Assembly (NCBI GenBank): GCA_963555705.1
Contig: OY743179.1
Span: forward strand, 18,422,692 to 18,486,691
From: Ligustrum vulgare
Lineage: Eukaryota; Streptophyta; Magnoliopsida; Lamiales; Oleaceae
DNA length: 64,000 nucleotides
Direction of reading: 5' to 3'
Shown here: piece by piece, positions 1 to 11,640 of the stretch
How the letters are laid out: every line of letters starts with the position of its first letter
How positions within the stretch are numbered: position 1 is the first letter of the stretch
The notes under the pieces: generated by a model
Told to the model about the DNA's origin: nothing
Seen by the model: the letters and a program-made list of their open reading frames with translations, nothing else
Databases searched by the model: none
Made by a program: the position numbers and the translations under genes

Positions 1-2492
1 TTCCAAAAGTTTAAACCTAAACCCTCATACCCGATGTTTTCACTCAATTCTCTCACTCTCGGTCTCTCTGTTCCTTACGCCCGCTCTCTCTCTCTCTCTT
101 TCGAATCCGATCTCTCACCCTCGGCCTCTCCGCCTCTGTCTCGTCTCTCGGCTTCGCTCCTCCCTCGGAAACTACCGCCGACCGCCGCCTCCCACCGGTA
201 TTAAGACCACCCTTTTCTCCCCTTTTCTCTTCACGACACACACACACCCACACACACCCGAGACCGCGCGCACACACGCACGGTTTCACACCATTTCACG
301 CGCACACACGTACATAATTCGATATATATATATTGTATGTAAATAACGTATGTATGCAATTTATATGTATAAATTCAGATTTTTACAGTTAATTTCAGAT
401 TTAAATTTTGTGTAATTTCGAGTTTAACCATGAATTTGGGAATTAATGATGTTATGTGTATGAGTATTGATGTATATGAATGTATATATTATTATGTATG
501 TATAGATGCGTGTAAATATATATAAAGTTTGGATTTTTGTGGGCATAGGTATATACTCAGATTCTGATTATGGTGAAAATAAAATTTCTCAGACTGGGGA
601 CTCATGAAATTTTGATTAATTGATGTGCTATAATATTAAAGTTGAGGTGTGAATGTACGTATATACGATCATGAATATGTATATGACTATTTAAACAAAC
701 ATGTGTAATTTTTGGAATTTTGGGATAATGGTATAGGAGAGTAAACTTTAATATTTTAGGAACAAGTTAGTTTAAATTGAAGTTATGTTCAAAGTTATAA
801 ATTTTAGTTCAAGATCATTTTTGAATAAGAATGCTTGGCTTTGAATTGTGAAATTGATAAGTAAGATTCCAAAATTTTTCCTCGAACTTAATGTATTACT
901 TCGAGTATGATATTATATGTGGTGTTAAATGTGTTTGTTATATTATGAGTCACATGAAAGTATATGTTTTGGGAATTTGAAAGTATGAAAGGAAATTCTT
1001 TAGTTTTATGTGCTCTAGTCTCGATATAAGATCACATGTGAGTTAAATTGAAGTTTTAATTTCAGTTAATGTTTGATTGAGTATTAAAATGAATAACGAA
1101 CGTGGTTGTGAACTGAGAGTCATGTTTATTGATGAATGTGAATAATTAGGACTTTTGGTACATTGACGACACGGGCAGTCGAGGCTCCTCCACTTGCAAA
1201 TCCAGATGACGGTAAATACTAAGGATGTCATGTAAGTAAACTTCCCCCTACTTTCATCAAAGTTGAATGTTAATGTGGAATTAATGTGCTTAATTGACAT
1301 TCGTGTTAATTACGGAATTTTAATGCTTTTGGTCTACCATATGCAATTATGTGTAGTTAAGGAAATGTTCAAGCATGCACGTTACATGTCATTGCATCAT
1401 CAAGCATGCATTGTCTTCGAAATGGGAAAGTCAAATGTTTTAATGAAAGGAACGTATCAAAGTGCAATTTTTGTCAAAAATTATGTATCCCAAGTTTTTG
1501 AAAGAATGGGTGTACTTCTATGTCATGAAAGATGCGAGTGGGAAATGGGGTGCGGGGGACCGGCGTACCCGAATGTAATGAGCCGCTTTGCGGTGGAATG
1601 AAGTGAATGAGCCGCTTTGCGGTGGAATGAATGTAATGAGCCGCTTTGCGGTGGAATGAAGTGAATGAGCCGCTTTGCGGTGGAAATGTGAAAGTTAATC
1701 TGGTTCCAAATAAGAATTGCCCACTGTTATCTGATTGACTAGAAGTTACATCAAGTGAGCTCACGATGGAAATGAAGTGAAAGTTTTGAAATGTCAAGTG
1801 AAAGTTTGAAATGTTGTATGTTCTGGAAAGTAAAGAAAAATGGGATACATACATGGAATTGTTAAAAAGCATTCATGTCATAAGCATGCATTCATGCATA
1901 TAGTTTACTTACTGAGCTTTAGCTCACCACAATCCCTCCCCAACATTTCAGGTGATGAAAGCTAGATGATCAGAGGGGAGTACTTGGTGACTGACTCAGA
2001 CAGTACCCGCTGTCGACATTATTTAATAAAGTTAAATTTATTAAAGTTATCATTTGAATTTATTCCTTAATTCATTATTATTGAGAATTGTTTGGTTGAA
2101 GTTAGTTTTGATTAAGTATGGGCGACGTATTATGAGTTAAGTTACCTCTTATTTCATTTGTCTATACTTGTTGATATTTTGGAAAAAAAAATCTTATGAT
2201 TGAGGAGTTTGGGAAATGCATGAATTGGTTTTGACGATGATGAATGTGATTGAGATGTGATGGATGTTTTAAATTTTTAAAATGGTTTTTGATGTCCCTC
2301 TACAGGTTGGCTATGTCCAATTTATAGAGGAGACTCTGCCGAAATTTCGGTTAAACTTTATAGTAGATAAATGAACATTTTGATTGTGTAAACGATTTAA
2401 ATTCCGCATGGTTTTAAATGATTTATTTCCGCATTAAAAGAAAAAGGCAAGTTAACACCTAGGTTTAAGATTCTTGAACTTGGGGTGTTACA
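1..2492 (+). mobile_element. Partial LTR of a Tekay-like Ty3/gypsy chromovirus
   Basis: The segment ends at 2481-2492 in GGGGTGTTACA, the usual 3' terminus of Tekay/Del-type LTRs, whose other end is TGTAACACCCC. Two further marks of this LTR class are visible. One is the stretch around 1905-1960, where a gagctttagctcacc motif is followed by tttcaggtgatga. The other is 2290-2350, with cagaggagactctgccgaaatttcgg-like text just before the end. A CT-rich, GC-richer stretch at 45-300 looks like transcribed LTR leader. No gag or pol sequence is present and the left end lies outside the window, so this could be a 3' LTR or a solo LTR. Orientation is inferred from the order of these motifs. Confidence 0.72.
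1571..1685. repeat. Tandem repeat, about 29-bp unit x4, inside the LTR
   Basis: Four copies of a unit containing ATGAGCCGCTTTGCGGTGG follow one another. They form two 58-bp higher-order units, because the spacer alternates between gaatgta and aagtga. The core gccgctttgcggtgg has a short palindromic part (CCGC/GCGG). It lies wholly within the partial LTR. Confidence 0.9.
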
Positions 2493-3385
2493 TTAGCCAT
2501 GTTCGTATATCTTCGTCCAGCTACTTTAAAAACTCTCGTCATTTGTTTCCTCTTCAGAGTTGTCGAGTGAAACGAGCGAGCAATCTGTTTCAGATGTTGT
2601 CATCTTGGTGAAATAACTCTAGACTGGGAGTAAAGTTTCCATAAAGAATGTATTTGAAGATTTGTTGGTTGGGACGCATCTATGGATTGTTTTACATTTT
2701 TATAGACCCATTTATGTCCTTCATTTACTATTGAGAGTTTTATTTTTCAAAAAGCTACTGATGGATGGCCTCAAAAGAAGAAAATGGAAGAGAATATATT
2801 CCCTGCAACAAATCTCATGTAAACAGATTTTATTCTAGGGCAAACTTCATCACTCTAGAATTATTCAAGATCATCAGTTCCAATGAAATTCAATCACATG
2901 AAGCATTAGTAAGATCCATATAAATTATTCAAACACACCAAGTACAAGAAACTTAAAACTTAACCTAGTTCCTACACATCACACTGTAGTATATGTAACG
3001 TGCAAATTATTCAAACATCAATGTCTATTGTTCAACAAAATAACTCAACAAGAAATACATCACGGGCACATAAAGGTCAAACTTCATCAATCTAGAATTA
3101 TTCAAGACCTTCAGTTCCAACGAAATTCGTCTACATGAAGCATTAATAAGACCCATATAAGTTATTTAAACACACCTAATACAAGAAACTTAAAGCTGAA
3201 GCTAGTTCCTAAGGATCCCACAATAGTTAATCTAACTTGAATAGTGTACAAGGAAAATTAACAAAAGTGTCTCAGGTCAACATTGGGCAACAGAAAACTG
3301 GAAATCCTATATGACACACTAACATAAACTGAAACTGCAATTAATGTGAGCAACCTATTGGCTTGTCACATAAAGCATATTACTT
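2493..3385. other. Intergenic stretch with an old 160-bp direct duplication
   Basis: No intact gene is seen. The block 2841-2999 is repeated, diverged, at 3078-3236 (period 237 bp). On the minus strand at about 2600-2510 there is a short acidic Ser/Thr/Asp-rich open stretch beginning MTTSETDC that ends in a stop. It lies next to the LTR end and could be a scrap of the gene at 3386-4540, but I cannot show that. Confidence 0.5.
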
Positions 3386-4540
3386 TCAAGAAGAGAAACG
3401 TTTATGGTCTCGGTTGAACTCCCAATTTATCCACTTCACCATGTTTTCAGGCATCTTTGCATCCATAAATCAATTCCTATTATCAATCTTCGTTAGGAAA
3501 GACAATGCAAACATATGAACATCGCCCCCATCTTCAATCAACCCGGTTGATATTAACTCTTCGATGCACTCATCAACGATGATGTTGTTCAATCCTTTGC
3601 TGGACAATGAAATCGCATTTAAGTTATTTTCCATGCTTGCCAGTGTGTCAACTGTCTCGGATAGCTCTCTCACACCATATTTTTTCTTCTTTTCCTTTCC
3701 ATTCCCCTTCAAATGCCTACATTTGCACTTCCCGCCACTTCACATGCCAAGAAAGTACATGGACGAGTGTACTTTACTTATTGTTGGACCATCGCTGGAG
3801 TTCGTGCCTTCTTCATGAAGATGGACTGTGTCCTTTGGAGATTTGATTTCGCTATCCCAGCCCAGATTGAAACCACATTCGCATAGTTTAGTGGGAGTCA
3901 GTGCGTAACGTTTGGAGTCGCACGTGTCACCAAATAAATGACGGTATGTCTTTTAATATTCACTATAGCCCTGATCCTTAAATTTGGAGTACTTACGATT
4001 CTCCTGCCAAAAAAATTACAGAATTTCACGTGAATTAAACAAATGAATTGTGCTATGATGCTGAAATGACAAACTACAAATGACTACAGAACTTGGAGAC
4101 TTCATCTGATGTTAAAAATGCTGAACTAGATGGAGGAAGATTTTTGGGAAAATAGTACCTTGATTTTATTCTCCCACCAAATGGCAGAATCTTGGATTTT
4201 GTTACTATGATTGTAATCGTACTCAATACCCGTGCAATAGATCAGCTCCTTGAACATCCTTTGATCAGTATGCATCACACTCTAGTGATTCTTCAGCTAG
4301 TTGATGCTCCACTTATGACTCATTTGTGAATTGAAAATGAACTCGATTCTTTCCCAACCTTTTCGAGTAAAGCATTTTCCACTACGCCCACCTTCAACAA
4401 CAATGACATCAGTTGCTGATACAAATGTGTTATGCTCCAAGTTGTTCCACCTAGTATTTTTCCTGCCGTTTTGTTCAGCGTTAACTTGATTAGGAGGGAT
4501 GACTCGCGCATTGTCAAGATTTTCGGTAGTGTATGACTAC
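3386..4540 (-). pseudogene. Myb/SANT-like DNA-binding domain protein, decayed
   Basis: Read on the minus strand, 4530-4160 matches the plant Myb/SANT-like (Myb_DNA-bind_3) pattern. In order it shows RWNNLEHNTFVSA, GKCFTRKGWERI, FN..., LKNH, then LIYCTGIEYDYN and WWENKIK. A GT..AG intron fits at 4004-4158, and the reading frame continues as ENRKYSKFKDQGY and RHLFGD, the usual second half of the family. The end is a C-terminal helical region (GVRELSETVDTLASMENNL) finishing MPENMVKWINWEF. At least four in-frame stops are seen: one replaces the Gln of the QLKNH motif, one follows LKNH, one lies after GYSEY and one after YFLGM. The gene is therefore dead. Such proteins are plant nuclear DNA-binding factors, and some accompany PIF/Harbinger transposons. 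The 5' end is not resolved. Confidence 0.75.
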
Positions 4541-5154
4541 AGAGAACATTGAGTAATAAGTAGTTCGCAAAAGAAAATAACTGAAATTCTAAGATAAAAA
4601 AATTCCCAATAACTCATTGACAAAAAGATCAATAAGCATCAACTCATTGTCATTCTTAAACTATTTACGAACTTGAAATTAAATAAATGAGAAATCAGAT
4701 ATCAATATCTATCGAGAATATTCAACCAATGCTCGCAAATTTCAGCTTATTAATGAACAATGTTTCAGTCCAAAACCCACATCAATAGACAATAATTGAA
4801 AAACAACTGAAGGTTACCATAATAACTACATGGAAGAAGCCACAAAAATACCCTAAGATAAGCCATGCTTCTACAACGAATTCTGACCAAACTATCCAAG
4901 GAAAGTCATATGTCAAAAGAACCAAAATGAAAAATGTATTCACATTTTACACAGATGACCACTGATGTACTTATTTCGTTAATTAATTGGTTGCTTGAAT
5001 GTTGAATATAAACATTGTTTCATGTCACTAGATGAATATTCACTACATGTTTCAGACTCTACCACTGCTTTATCAGGAAATAAAATGGACTAACAAACTA
5101 GTACATAAAACGAACAAAAAATTAATCACATATGAACACATAAAATACAGACAC
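4541..5154. other. No gene seen
   Basis: AT-rich sequence between the Myb/SANT-like pseudogene and the Tourist-like MITE. It may hold the promoter side of the former gene. I see no ORF, RNA gene or terminal repeats here. Confidence 0.5.
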
Positions 5155-5157
5155 TAA

Positions 5158-5990
5158 GGTGGCGTTCTGTTTGTATTTTATTTTGTATTTTCATTTTCGA
5201 AAATGTTTTGTATTTCCTGTTTTTAATTTTGTTTTCAAATTTGCTGAAAACGCATTTGGTTTGTCATTTCTGAAAACAGTTTTTGAAAATGAAAAGTTGG
5301 AAAACACGTTATGTTTGAAATTTTGCAGAATACTACTTAAACTATTTTTAATTAATTTGCTTGGAGAATGACTCAAACTTAAATTTTCTTTCACAATACA
5401 CTGAAAACATGGTTACATACAACACACTAATGTGAGCATTAAGAGTCTATATTAACACAGCTTGATCAGGTTCGGGATTTGAGGAAGCTCTAGTTCTATT
5501 AAAATCCAGAAAAAGCAAGTTCTTTCAAAACCATTAGAGTCCATTTATCAAGGTATTTTTTGAAATATAACAACAAGAATTTTCACTTAATTTTTTTTTG
5601 TAATGTTGATATTGAATTCAATAAAACTTTATTTAAGCTTAGTTCTAAGTTAGGATAATTCTCCAAGAAAAAAAAATCTTTATTTAGGATTAGTTTCAAG
5701 CTAGGATAGAAGAAAAAAAAAAAAAAACTTTATATTAAGCTTAGTTTCAAGTTAGGATAATTCTTAAAAAAAAAAAAAAAAAATTCTAAAACGCATTTTC
5801 CGCATTTTGAACATTTTTTGCTGAAATACACACAACGTCCAAAACGAGGTTTTGGACGTTTTGCGTTTTGTGTACAAATTATTTTTTTGTTTTCCAAAAT
5901 GCGTTTTCGAAAAAGATAAAGAGAACGTGTTTTTAGTGTTTTTGAAATAAAAATGGAAAACGAAATCAAAACAACAAAGAGAACATGGCC
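5158..5990. mobile_element. Tourist-like (PIF/Harbinger) MITE, copy 1
   Basis: The element begins GGTGGCGTTCTGTTT and ends AAAGAGAACATGGCC, giving imperfect terminal inverted repeats. It is flanked by a 3-bp duplication TAA (5155-5157 and 5991-5993), which is typical of PIF/Harbinger elements. Subterminal parts are rich in gttttcaaaatg-like text on the left and its complement on the right. The centre holds A-tracts and three short repeats of an aagcttagtttcaagttaggataa type. No transposase is encoded. A second copy with the same ends lies at 58803-59668. Confidence 0.85.
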
Positions 5991-5993
5991 TAA

Positions 5994-6737
5994 TGTTCCT
6001 AAAAAAAAAAAAAAAAGACATGAAAATTTGCAAAGCCCTTGTTCTATATTTATTAAAATTTTCTTTTTTTTCTATAGTACTCAAACTCAACCATCTATTA
6101 AAAGTCAAGCTCACAATATTTGACTTTTTATTCAAATTTCAACCATTAATTCTCCTAAAAATCACTATTCATTTCAAAAAACTCTTTTTAAATAATACTA
6201 AACACACTCAAAATGTTTAACCAAGTCTAATACCATCGTTTCTGGGTAATAACTAGGGTAGCATTGATCCATGGAGAAGAATTTTGTCCATGGTTACTCC
6301 AGTGAATTTGGTGAAGGAAGGGATGTGACTCGAAACTCCGCGCAACTTCGAAACTGGTACCTAAAGACCACATGAGGAAACAAAATTTTAGTTTTAGATA
6401 TCGGAAAATAGGGAAGGTGGATCGACAGAATTGGCCATCGTCTAAAATTTGAGAAAAAAAAAATAAAACTAGTTTTCAAAATCGATCTGTATTTTTCGAG
6501 CAACAAGGTTCGCCCAGATTTCCATTTCTTACCAATAAACCATGCGATTTCTAACAGATTTGGAGAAGTCTATGTACGTAGCAGGAAGAAAGACTGAGCA
6601 TTGGTAAAGTTTCTAAAGGGTTACAATGGTCCTTTGCTATCAACTTCAATTCTGACACCAAACTGTGTAAATGTATTATTTTAATTGTTTGGGGCTGTTT
6701 GAAAAGGAGAAAAAAATCTCATTTTAACAAAAAAGAA
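5994..6737. other. No gene seen
   Basis: An A-tract and AT-rich sequence (6000-6230) that resembles decayed MITE sequence, then 500 bp (6240-6737) of mixed composition without a convincing ORF, up to the target site of the LTR element. Confidence 0.5.
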
Positions 6738-6742
6738 GCAGG

Positions 6743-6982
6743 TGTTGTGAAACTATCAAAATTCTAAACTAGAAATAGAGAGAGAGAAAGATTGAGAACT
6801 AGAGAGAAGGAGGAGAATTCTTTCTTGATCAAGAATTGGTACACAAATTCAAGCAATTCCTACCTCTATTTATAGGGAAGGAAAAGTCATTCATATCAAA
6901 TTATTTACAATATATATTGGGTGGAAATTAGGTATAAAATTAGTGGTGAATTTCTTAATAATTTCCATAATTATTTATAACA
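6743..6982 (-). repeat. 3' LTR of the non-autonomous element
   Basis: On the minus strand it starts TGTTATAAATAATTATGG and ends TTTCACAACA. It contains a TATA-like CTATAAATAG (plus-strand 6871-6881 region). A polypurine tract lies immediately upstream on the minus strand (6983-6993). Confidence 0.92.
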
Positions 6983-7021
6983 CTCCCCCTTGAATGACTT
7001 ATTGCTCAATAGCTCAATTGT

Positions 7022-7832
7022 CTGCCTCGTTAAAACCTTGCTAAGAAAACCCAGTGGGATAAAACTTGAGCGAAGGAAAAAGAGTACAGCTGCTCCCCCT
7101 GATGTTGGTCATCATTAATCATTGAGTCTAATATCCAAAATGACATCAATGATAAGTAGTACAAATCATGTACTGGAAACTTCGAATTATGAAGTGCTGA
7201 AGTGCTTCATTGCTTTATTGCTTTATTGCTTCAGTGCTTTTAGTGCTGCCTTCCTTGCTTTAGGTCTTTAGTGCTGCCTTGCTTTAGGTGTGCCTCGTTA
7301 AAACCTTATCAGTAAAACCCAATGGGACAAAATCTGAACAAAGGAAAAAGAGTACAGCCGCTGCCTCGTTAAAACCTTGTCAGGAAAACCCTGTGGGACA
7401 AAAACCTGGACGAAGGAAAAAGAGTACAGTATGACAGCATGATTCTCTCCCTGAAGTGTGCAATCAAGTATTTCATGAACCTTTTGAATAATGATATCAT
7501 CTTTCGTCTGGAATATGTATATATGAAAATCTTCTTGTGTGTAGCCGATATCATAACATTCTTCATAAGATGTGTATGATTTTCTTCATTTTGTTGATAT
7601 CATTCCAGCACAATTTAAAGAGAGAGCTTGTTGTTGAATTATTACTTGCAGATAGCTGTGACAATGTCTCAAAAACCTTGCTAGGAAAATCCTGTGGGAC
7701 AAAACCTTAGCGAAGGGAAAAAGAGTACATTATTCTCATTGATACGCCATAATTGCTGCCTCATTAAAAACCTTACTAGGAAAACCCTGTGGGACAAAAC
7801 CTCCTTTAAGGGAAAAAGAGTGCAGTGCGTAT
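7022..7832 (-). repeat. Five dispersed copies of a 65-bp motif near the 3' LTR
   Basis: Copies lie near 7022-7088, 7290-7355, 7360-7428, 7665-7728 and 7755-7832. On the plus strand each reads roughly tgcctcgttaaaacctt, then a cc(c/t)gtgggacaaaacc-like middle, and ends ggaaaaagagtaca. Between copies lie unrelated AT-rich spacers and a run of short tgctttattgcttcagtgc repeats (7195-7290). The motif is common just upstream of the 3' LTR of plant copia elements, which supports the family and the minus orientation. Confidence 0.8.
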
Positions 7833-9868
7833 TTGTTCCCTTCATAAGAATATCATAAGTATATTAATGCAATCTCAAATTATTTCATCAAACATATAGT
7901 TTTTGATGAGCTTTTATAAATTGTTTACAACTCATTTATGATGTCATAGCTCATTTATGATGTACTGAACATGCTATACCAAGCAATGTTTAGTTAGTTG
8001 ACTGATTGCTTTACTCAAATCTAGAATTGATTCACTTCTATCAAAATCTAGAATTCACTTCTGATGAATAATTAAATATTCATTTTCAAATTCACTTCTG
8101 GTGAATATTCATTTTCCAAATTCATTTTCCCGGTGGATAATATAATTTTGCATATTGAAAATCAATTGCATGCCCAAATATTCAAATATAATAATAGTAC
8201 ACTCCAATTTCATTTTCAACATATTATATTATGGGGTTATATGTATCATATCATTTTTCATGTGATTTTATTTTAAGAATCACATTTCATTCTATAATGA
8301 TATTATTTTGGGCAAATTGAATCTTTCAATGATTTATACATGTACGTTCTTGCACTTTATAAACTGCAATTTCTAATTGCAGGAGCATAATCAATCATTG
8401 AAATAGAAATCAATTTCGACATATAATCTATAATCATTTCGCTTGAAATCCCAACGTACCGCGATCAACTGGTACATCAAAGAAAACTCCCAAAGTACCG
8501 AGATGAGAATCACACTTTTTGATCTCACTCATTGGTATATCAAAGAGCTCAAACTAGTGAATTTAGACTATAGTCTATCCACCATATTTCATGCCAGTTT
8601 TATGAAAAAATTTGCGCGCAACGAGTCGTCTTTTACGACTGTGAAATATTTTTCATTTGTACATATAATTACTGGCTTTACACATTTAAGTGTTTTGGAC
8701 TTCAGGTCCTATAACAATAATCCCTACATTGAGATTTTATACTTGGCCAAAGTATTATAATTTCATCAACCTCATTTTCATAAGAGGGTTGTATGTATGC
8801 AGTCGACTTATTTATCGATTCCATTTTATGTCAATATAAACATAACATAGAGAGATCTATTTGTATTTTTATCATCAGGCCTGAATCTCTTACATTTAAT
8901 TATATCTCTTTTACTCACCATGAGTATTTAGCCTCAAATGGATCATTTCCATTATTCAAGAGATATTTATTTTTGAAATCGATTGTCATTATGCTTCAGG
9001 CATAATTACGCTTTAAGCTTGATCACGCTTTATGCGTGTTATTGTTTAATTTCCCCATAATATTCAAGAATCTTGTATTATATCAATCGGCTAACAATGC
9101 CGCAACACATGTCATTCATAATTATGGATATAATCATAATATTATATCTAAGTGCGTTTTGTTGGAGTGTATATAGATATTGCACTTCTTAGAAATCATA
9201 AAGCTTTACAAGCTAAATTTTATTTCATCTTATTGACATGTTTGTATATAGAATATTGCTGCATAAGAAATATTTATATTCAAGTTGTTCTCATAGCAAA
9301 TAATTTGAGGCTTTTAATCTGCTAAATCATTAGCAATATAATATTCTATTATCTCAACTAATTCGTAAAATCATTAATAACTTTAAGATATATTCATGCT
9401 AGAATTTATCACTTTGCTCGTAATATCATTACTTGAGCAAATAATCAGTCATTAATTTTCTTAGTGAGATAATTAATTTGCTTTTGAGAACAAGCAGCAA
9501 TGATAATTTGTTAACCTGAACAATCTTCTGGTTCTTTAATGAATGCCATTTTGCATTCTCAATAAATCTCATTATTGAATTGGAATCTAACCAATCATTA
9601 TAGAACTTCTGGTTCAACAAGATATTTCATTTGTACATATGTATAAACTTCTGGTTCAATACAGTATTCATTTAATCAGTACGTATTTCTGTATAGTTCA
9701 AATCAGTATACTTTTATTACTTTTAGTATACCGAAAAAAATCAGGTACAATATCCAAGGAAATATCTCATGATCTCAATCTTGTCGCCAAATCTTCCCTT
9801 ATTTCGAAAAAGGTAATGACGCATTATCTCATTGTTCCCACCTTTTCAATAATTTATTCCATTATTTC

Positions 9869-10490
9869 TTGATGGAATCGATATTGCTGACACACGGAGC
9901 GCTCCTTTACGCGTTTAAATTTATCATTTGGGAAGAGATTAGATCCATAAAAAATGGATGTTATATTCGCAAATATTATTCTAATCTTCCGGTAAATGTT
10001 TTGAAAAAGATTTACCGAGTTCGACTTGAAAGATTGAGGCTGCTGATGGATCAAGGCTTTCCAGAAGATGTTCGTTGGTTGATCGAAGCAAAAGTTCGAT
10101 TAGCTGGTGAATTACCAGATTCATTTTCTAAACACATGCCTGGTTTAGGTAAGAGTACTTTTGCAAAGAAACGAAGAGTAAAAAGGCTGAACGGTTGTTA
10201 CAAATGTGCTCGTTGGACATGTGATACTCGTTGCAAATCAGTAGGATATTCTTCTAGAAATCGGGATGATAAAATCGATTTCATTAAGGGTGGACTGAGT
10301 AAGGAGTAATTGGATGATATCCGATTGACTCTTGAGACGCACCCAAGTGGGTATGTGCAACGTGAACTCCTTTCCTTATATGCTCAATTTAACGAGGATA
10401 AAAATCGTTATAGTCTTGAAAATATAGTAGCAAAAGATCCTGTTTGCCAGGCTGTTATAAACAATGATGTTTTGGCTATGCAGCATTAAT
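9869..10490 (+). pseudogene. Unrecognised host-like coding block with CxxC motif, captured
   Basis: An open frame runs from about 9869 to a TAA at 10486-10488, broken by one in-frame TAA at 10307-10309. The translation has normal protein character and differs from the surrounding AT-rich filler. It has a basic helical N-terminal half (LPVNVLKKIYRVRLERLRLL, EDVRWLIEAKVRLAGELPDS). A cysteine cluster CYKCARWTCDTRC follows, then NRDDKIDFIKGGLSKE. After the stop comes LDDIRLTLETHPSGYVQREL and LAMQH at the end. The Cys spacing suggests a small metal-binding site, but I do not recognise the family. It lies inside the LTR element, antisense to it, 280 bp before LOG and on the same strand. Without the stop the two parts read as one protein of about 205 residues. 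The true start is unknown. Confidence 0.5.
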
Positions 10491-10771
10491 ATAAGGTAAA
10501 TCATTTGATATATTGTGTGTATATATTTGCACATAAAATATTTTCATATTTCATTTCTTGAGTATTGATAAAGTGTATTAAAAAAATCACCGAAAGGTAA
10601 GCTTTATCAAAAGTAGTGTAACTTAGTCAGAATTAGGTTTTCACTTTTTCAAAAGATGAGCAGTAAATAGTGAAGTTTTTTAAGTTTAAAAAGCCAATGA
10701 TTTTCACAGTTTCATGCATCCCAAAATATCATTTTGACATAAGTTTTTCTTTCTTCCTTATTCTCTCAAAG

Positions 10772-11425
10772 ATGGAAGGACCAAAACTTCGACAGATCAA
10801 AACTATCTGTGTATTTTGTGGATCAAAAGTAGGGAAAGGTTTTGGGTATCTAGAAGCAGCCGTGGATTTAGGAAAGAAGTTGGGAGAGAAATGTATCAAT
10901 CTAGTATATGGAGGAGGTAGCAGTGGATTGATGGGTTGTGTTTCCCAATCTGCTCAAGCAGAGAAATCAAGAGTGATAGGTGTTATACCTACTCCTTTAG
11001 CTGATATCGCAGGAAAAACACGAGGGCATGAAGTACAAACCTTATCTATCCATGAACGCATAACTTGCATGTTATATGGTTCTGATGCCTTCATTGCCAT
11101 GCCTGGAGGTTTTGGTACTTTAGAGGAAATCTTTAATATTACCTCCTGGACTCATTTAGATCTCCATACCAAGCCTATTGGGCTTTTAAATGTTAACAAT
11201 TTCTTTGATGGTTTGCTAACATTTCTTGATTATGCTGTGGAACAGGGATTCATCTCTCCATTTTCTAGGAGAATCCTTATTTCTGCTCCTACTATCGAGG
11301 AACTGCTGGATAAGTTGCAATCATATGTCCCCATACAAGATCCAGCAGGAGTTAAGATAGATTGGTCGCAAGGAAGGGGAATCAAGCGAAAATGGAGTCC
11401 GGTTAATGTAAACTTAACTTTGTGA
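10772..11425 (+). CDS. LOG-like: Cytokinin riboside 5'-monophosphate phosphoribohydrolase (LOG), intronless copy inside an LTR element
   Basis: The 217-residue ORF has the length of plant LOG proteins. These cytosolic/nuclear enzymes release free active cytokinin bases from cytokinin nucleotides in one step. Visible motifs are an N-terminal ICVFCGS (residues 12-18), the nucleotide-binding GGGSSGLMG (47-55), Arg96, and PGGFGTLEE (111-119) with the acidic residue needed for hydrolysis. The stretch around Arg96 reads HERITCM, where many LOGs have a Lys-Ala-Glu-Met series, so this is a divergent member. The Met at 10772 is chosen because it begins the family-like MEGPKLRQIK; upstream in-frame sequence is Phe/Lys-rich and not LOG-like. 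Plant LOG genes are normally split by several introns, but this copy has none and is uninterrupted, as expected for an mRNA-derived copy. It is antisense to the surrounding retrotransposon. No poly(A) tail or private target duplication is visible around it. Whether it is transcribed is unknown. Confidence 0.88.
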   Translation: MEGPKLRQIKTICVFCGSKVGKGFGYLEAAVDLGKKLGEKCINLVYGGGSSGLMGCVSQSAQAEKSRVIGVIPTPLADIAGKTRGHEVQTLSIHERITCMLYGSDAFIAMPGGFGTLEEIFNITSWTHLDLHTKPIGLLNVNNFFDGLLTFLDYAVEQGFISPFSRRILISAPTIEELLDKLQSYVPIQDPAGVKIDWSQGRGIKRKWSPVNVNLTL

Positions 11426-11429
11426 ATCC

Positions 11430-11640
11430 TAGAATAGATGGTGGTAGAGTACGGAGTATTCTTACTCTTGAGACACACCTTAAATTTCTAGGATTTTATC
11501 AATGTTTAATCTTGTGTACCTCAAAGATAGGTGGTAGAGTACAGAGTATCCTTACCCTTGAAACACACCTCTTTGAGTGTTTCTTTATTTCCTCAAAAGT
11601 TCAGAGGTGGTAGGATACGGCTACTCTCAAAACACATCTC
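11430..11640 (+). repeat. Imperfect tandem repeat after LOG
   Basis: Three diverged units, about 70-100 bp apart, share gtggtagagtacggagtat and then cttgagacacacct. They begin near 11439, 11530 and 11607. They follow the LOG stop codon directly and lie inside the LTR element. Confidence 0.7.

Noticed and set aside
5764..6135. Phe/Lys-rich ORFs on the minus strand
   Set aside because: They are translations of A-tracts and the inverted-repeat arm of the Tourist-like MITE.
8443..8760. A 105-codon plus-strand ORF inside the LTR element
   Set aside because: It is AT-driven with repeated cattggtatatcaaagagctc-like text; it shows no family resemblance.
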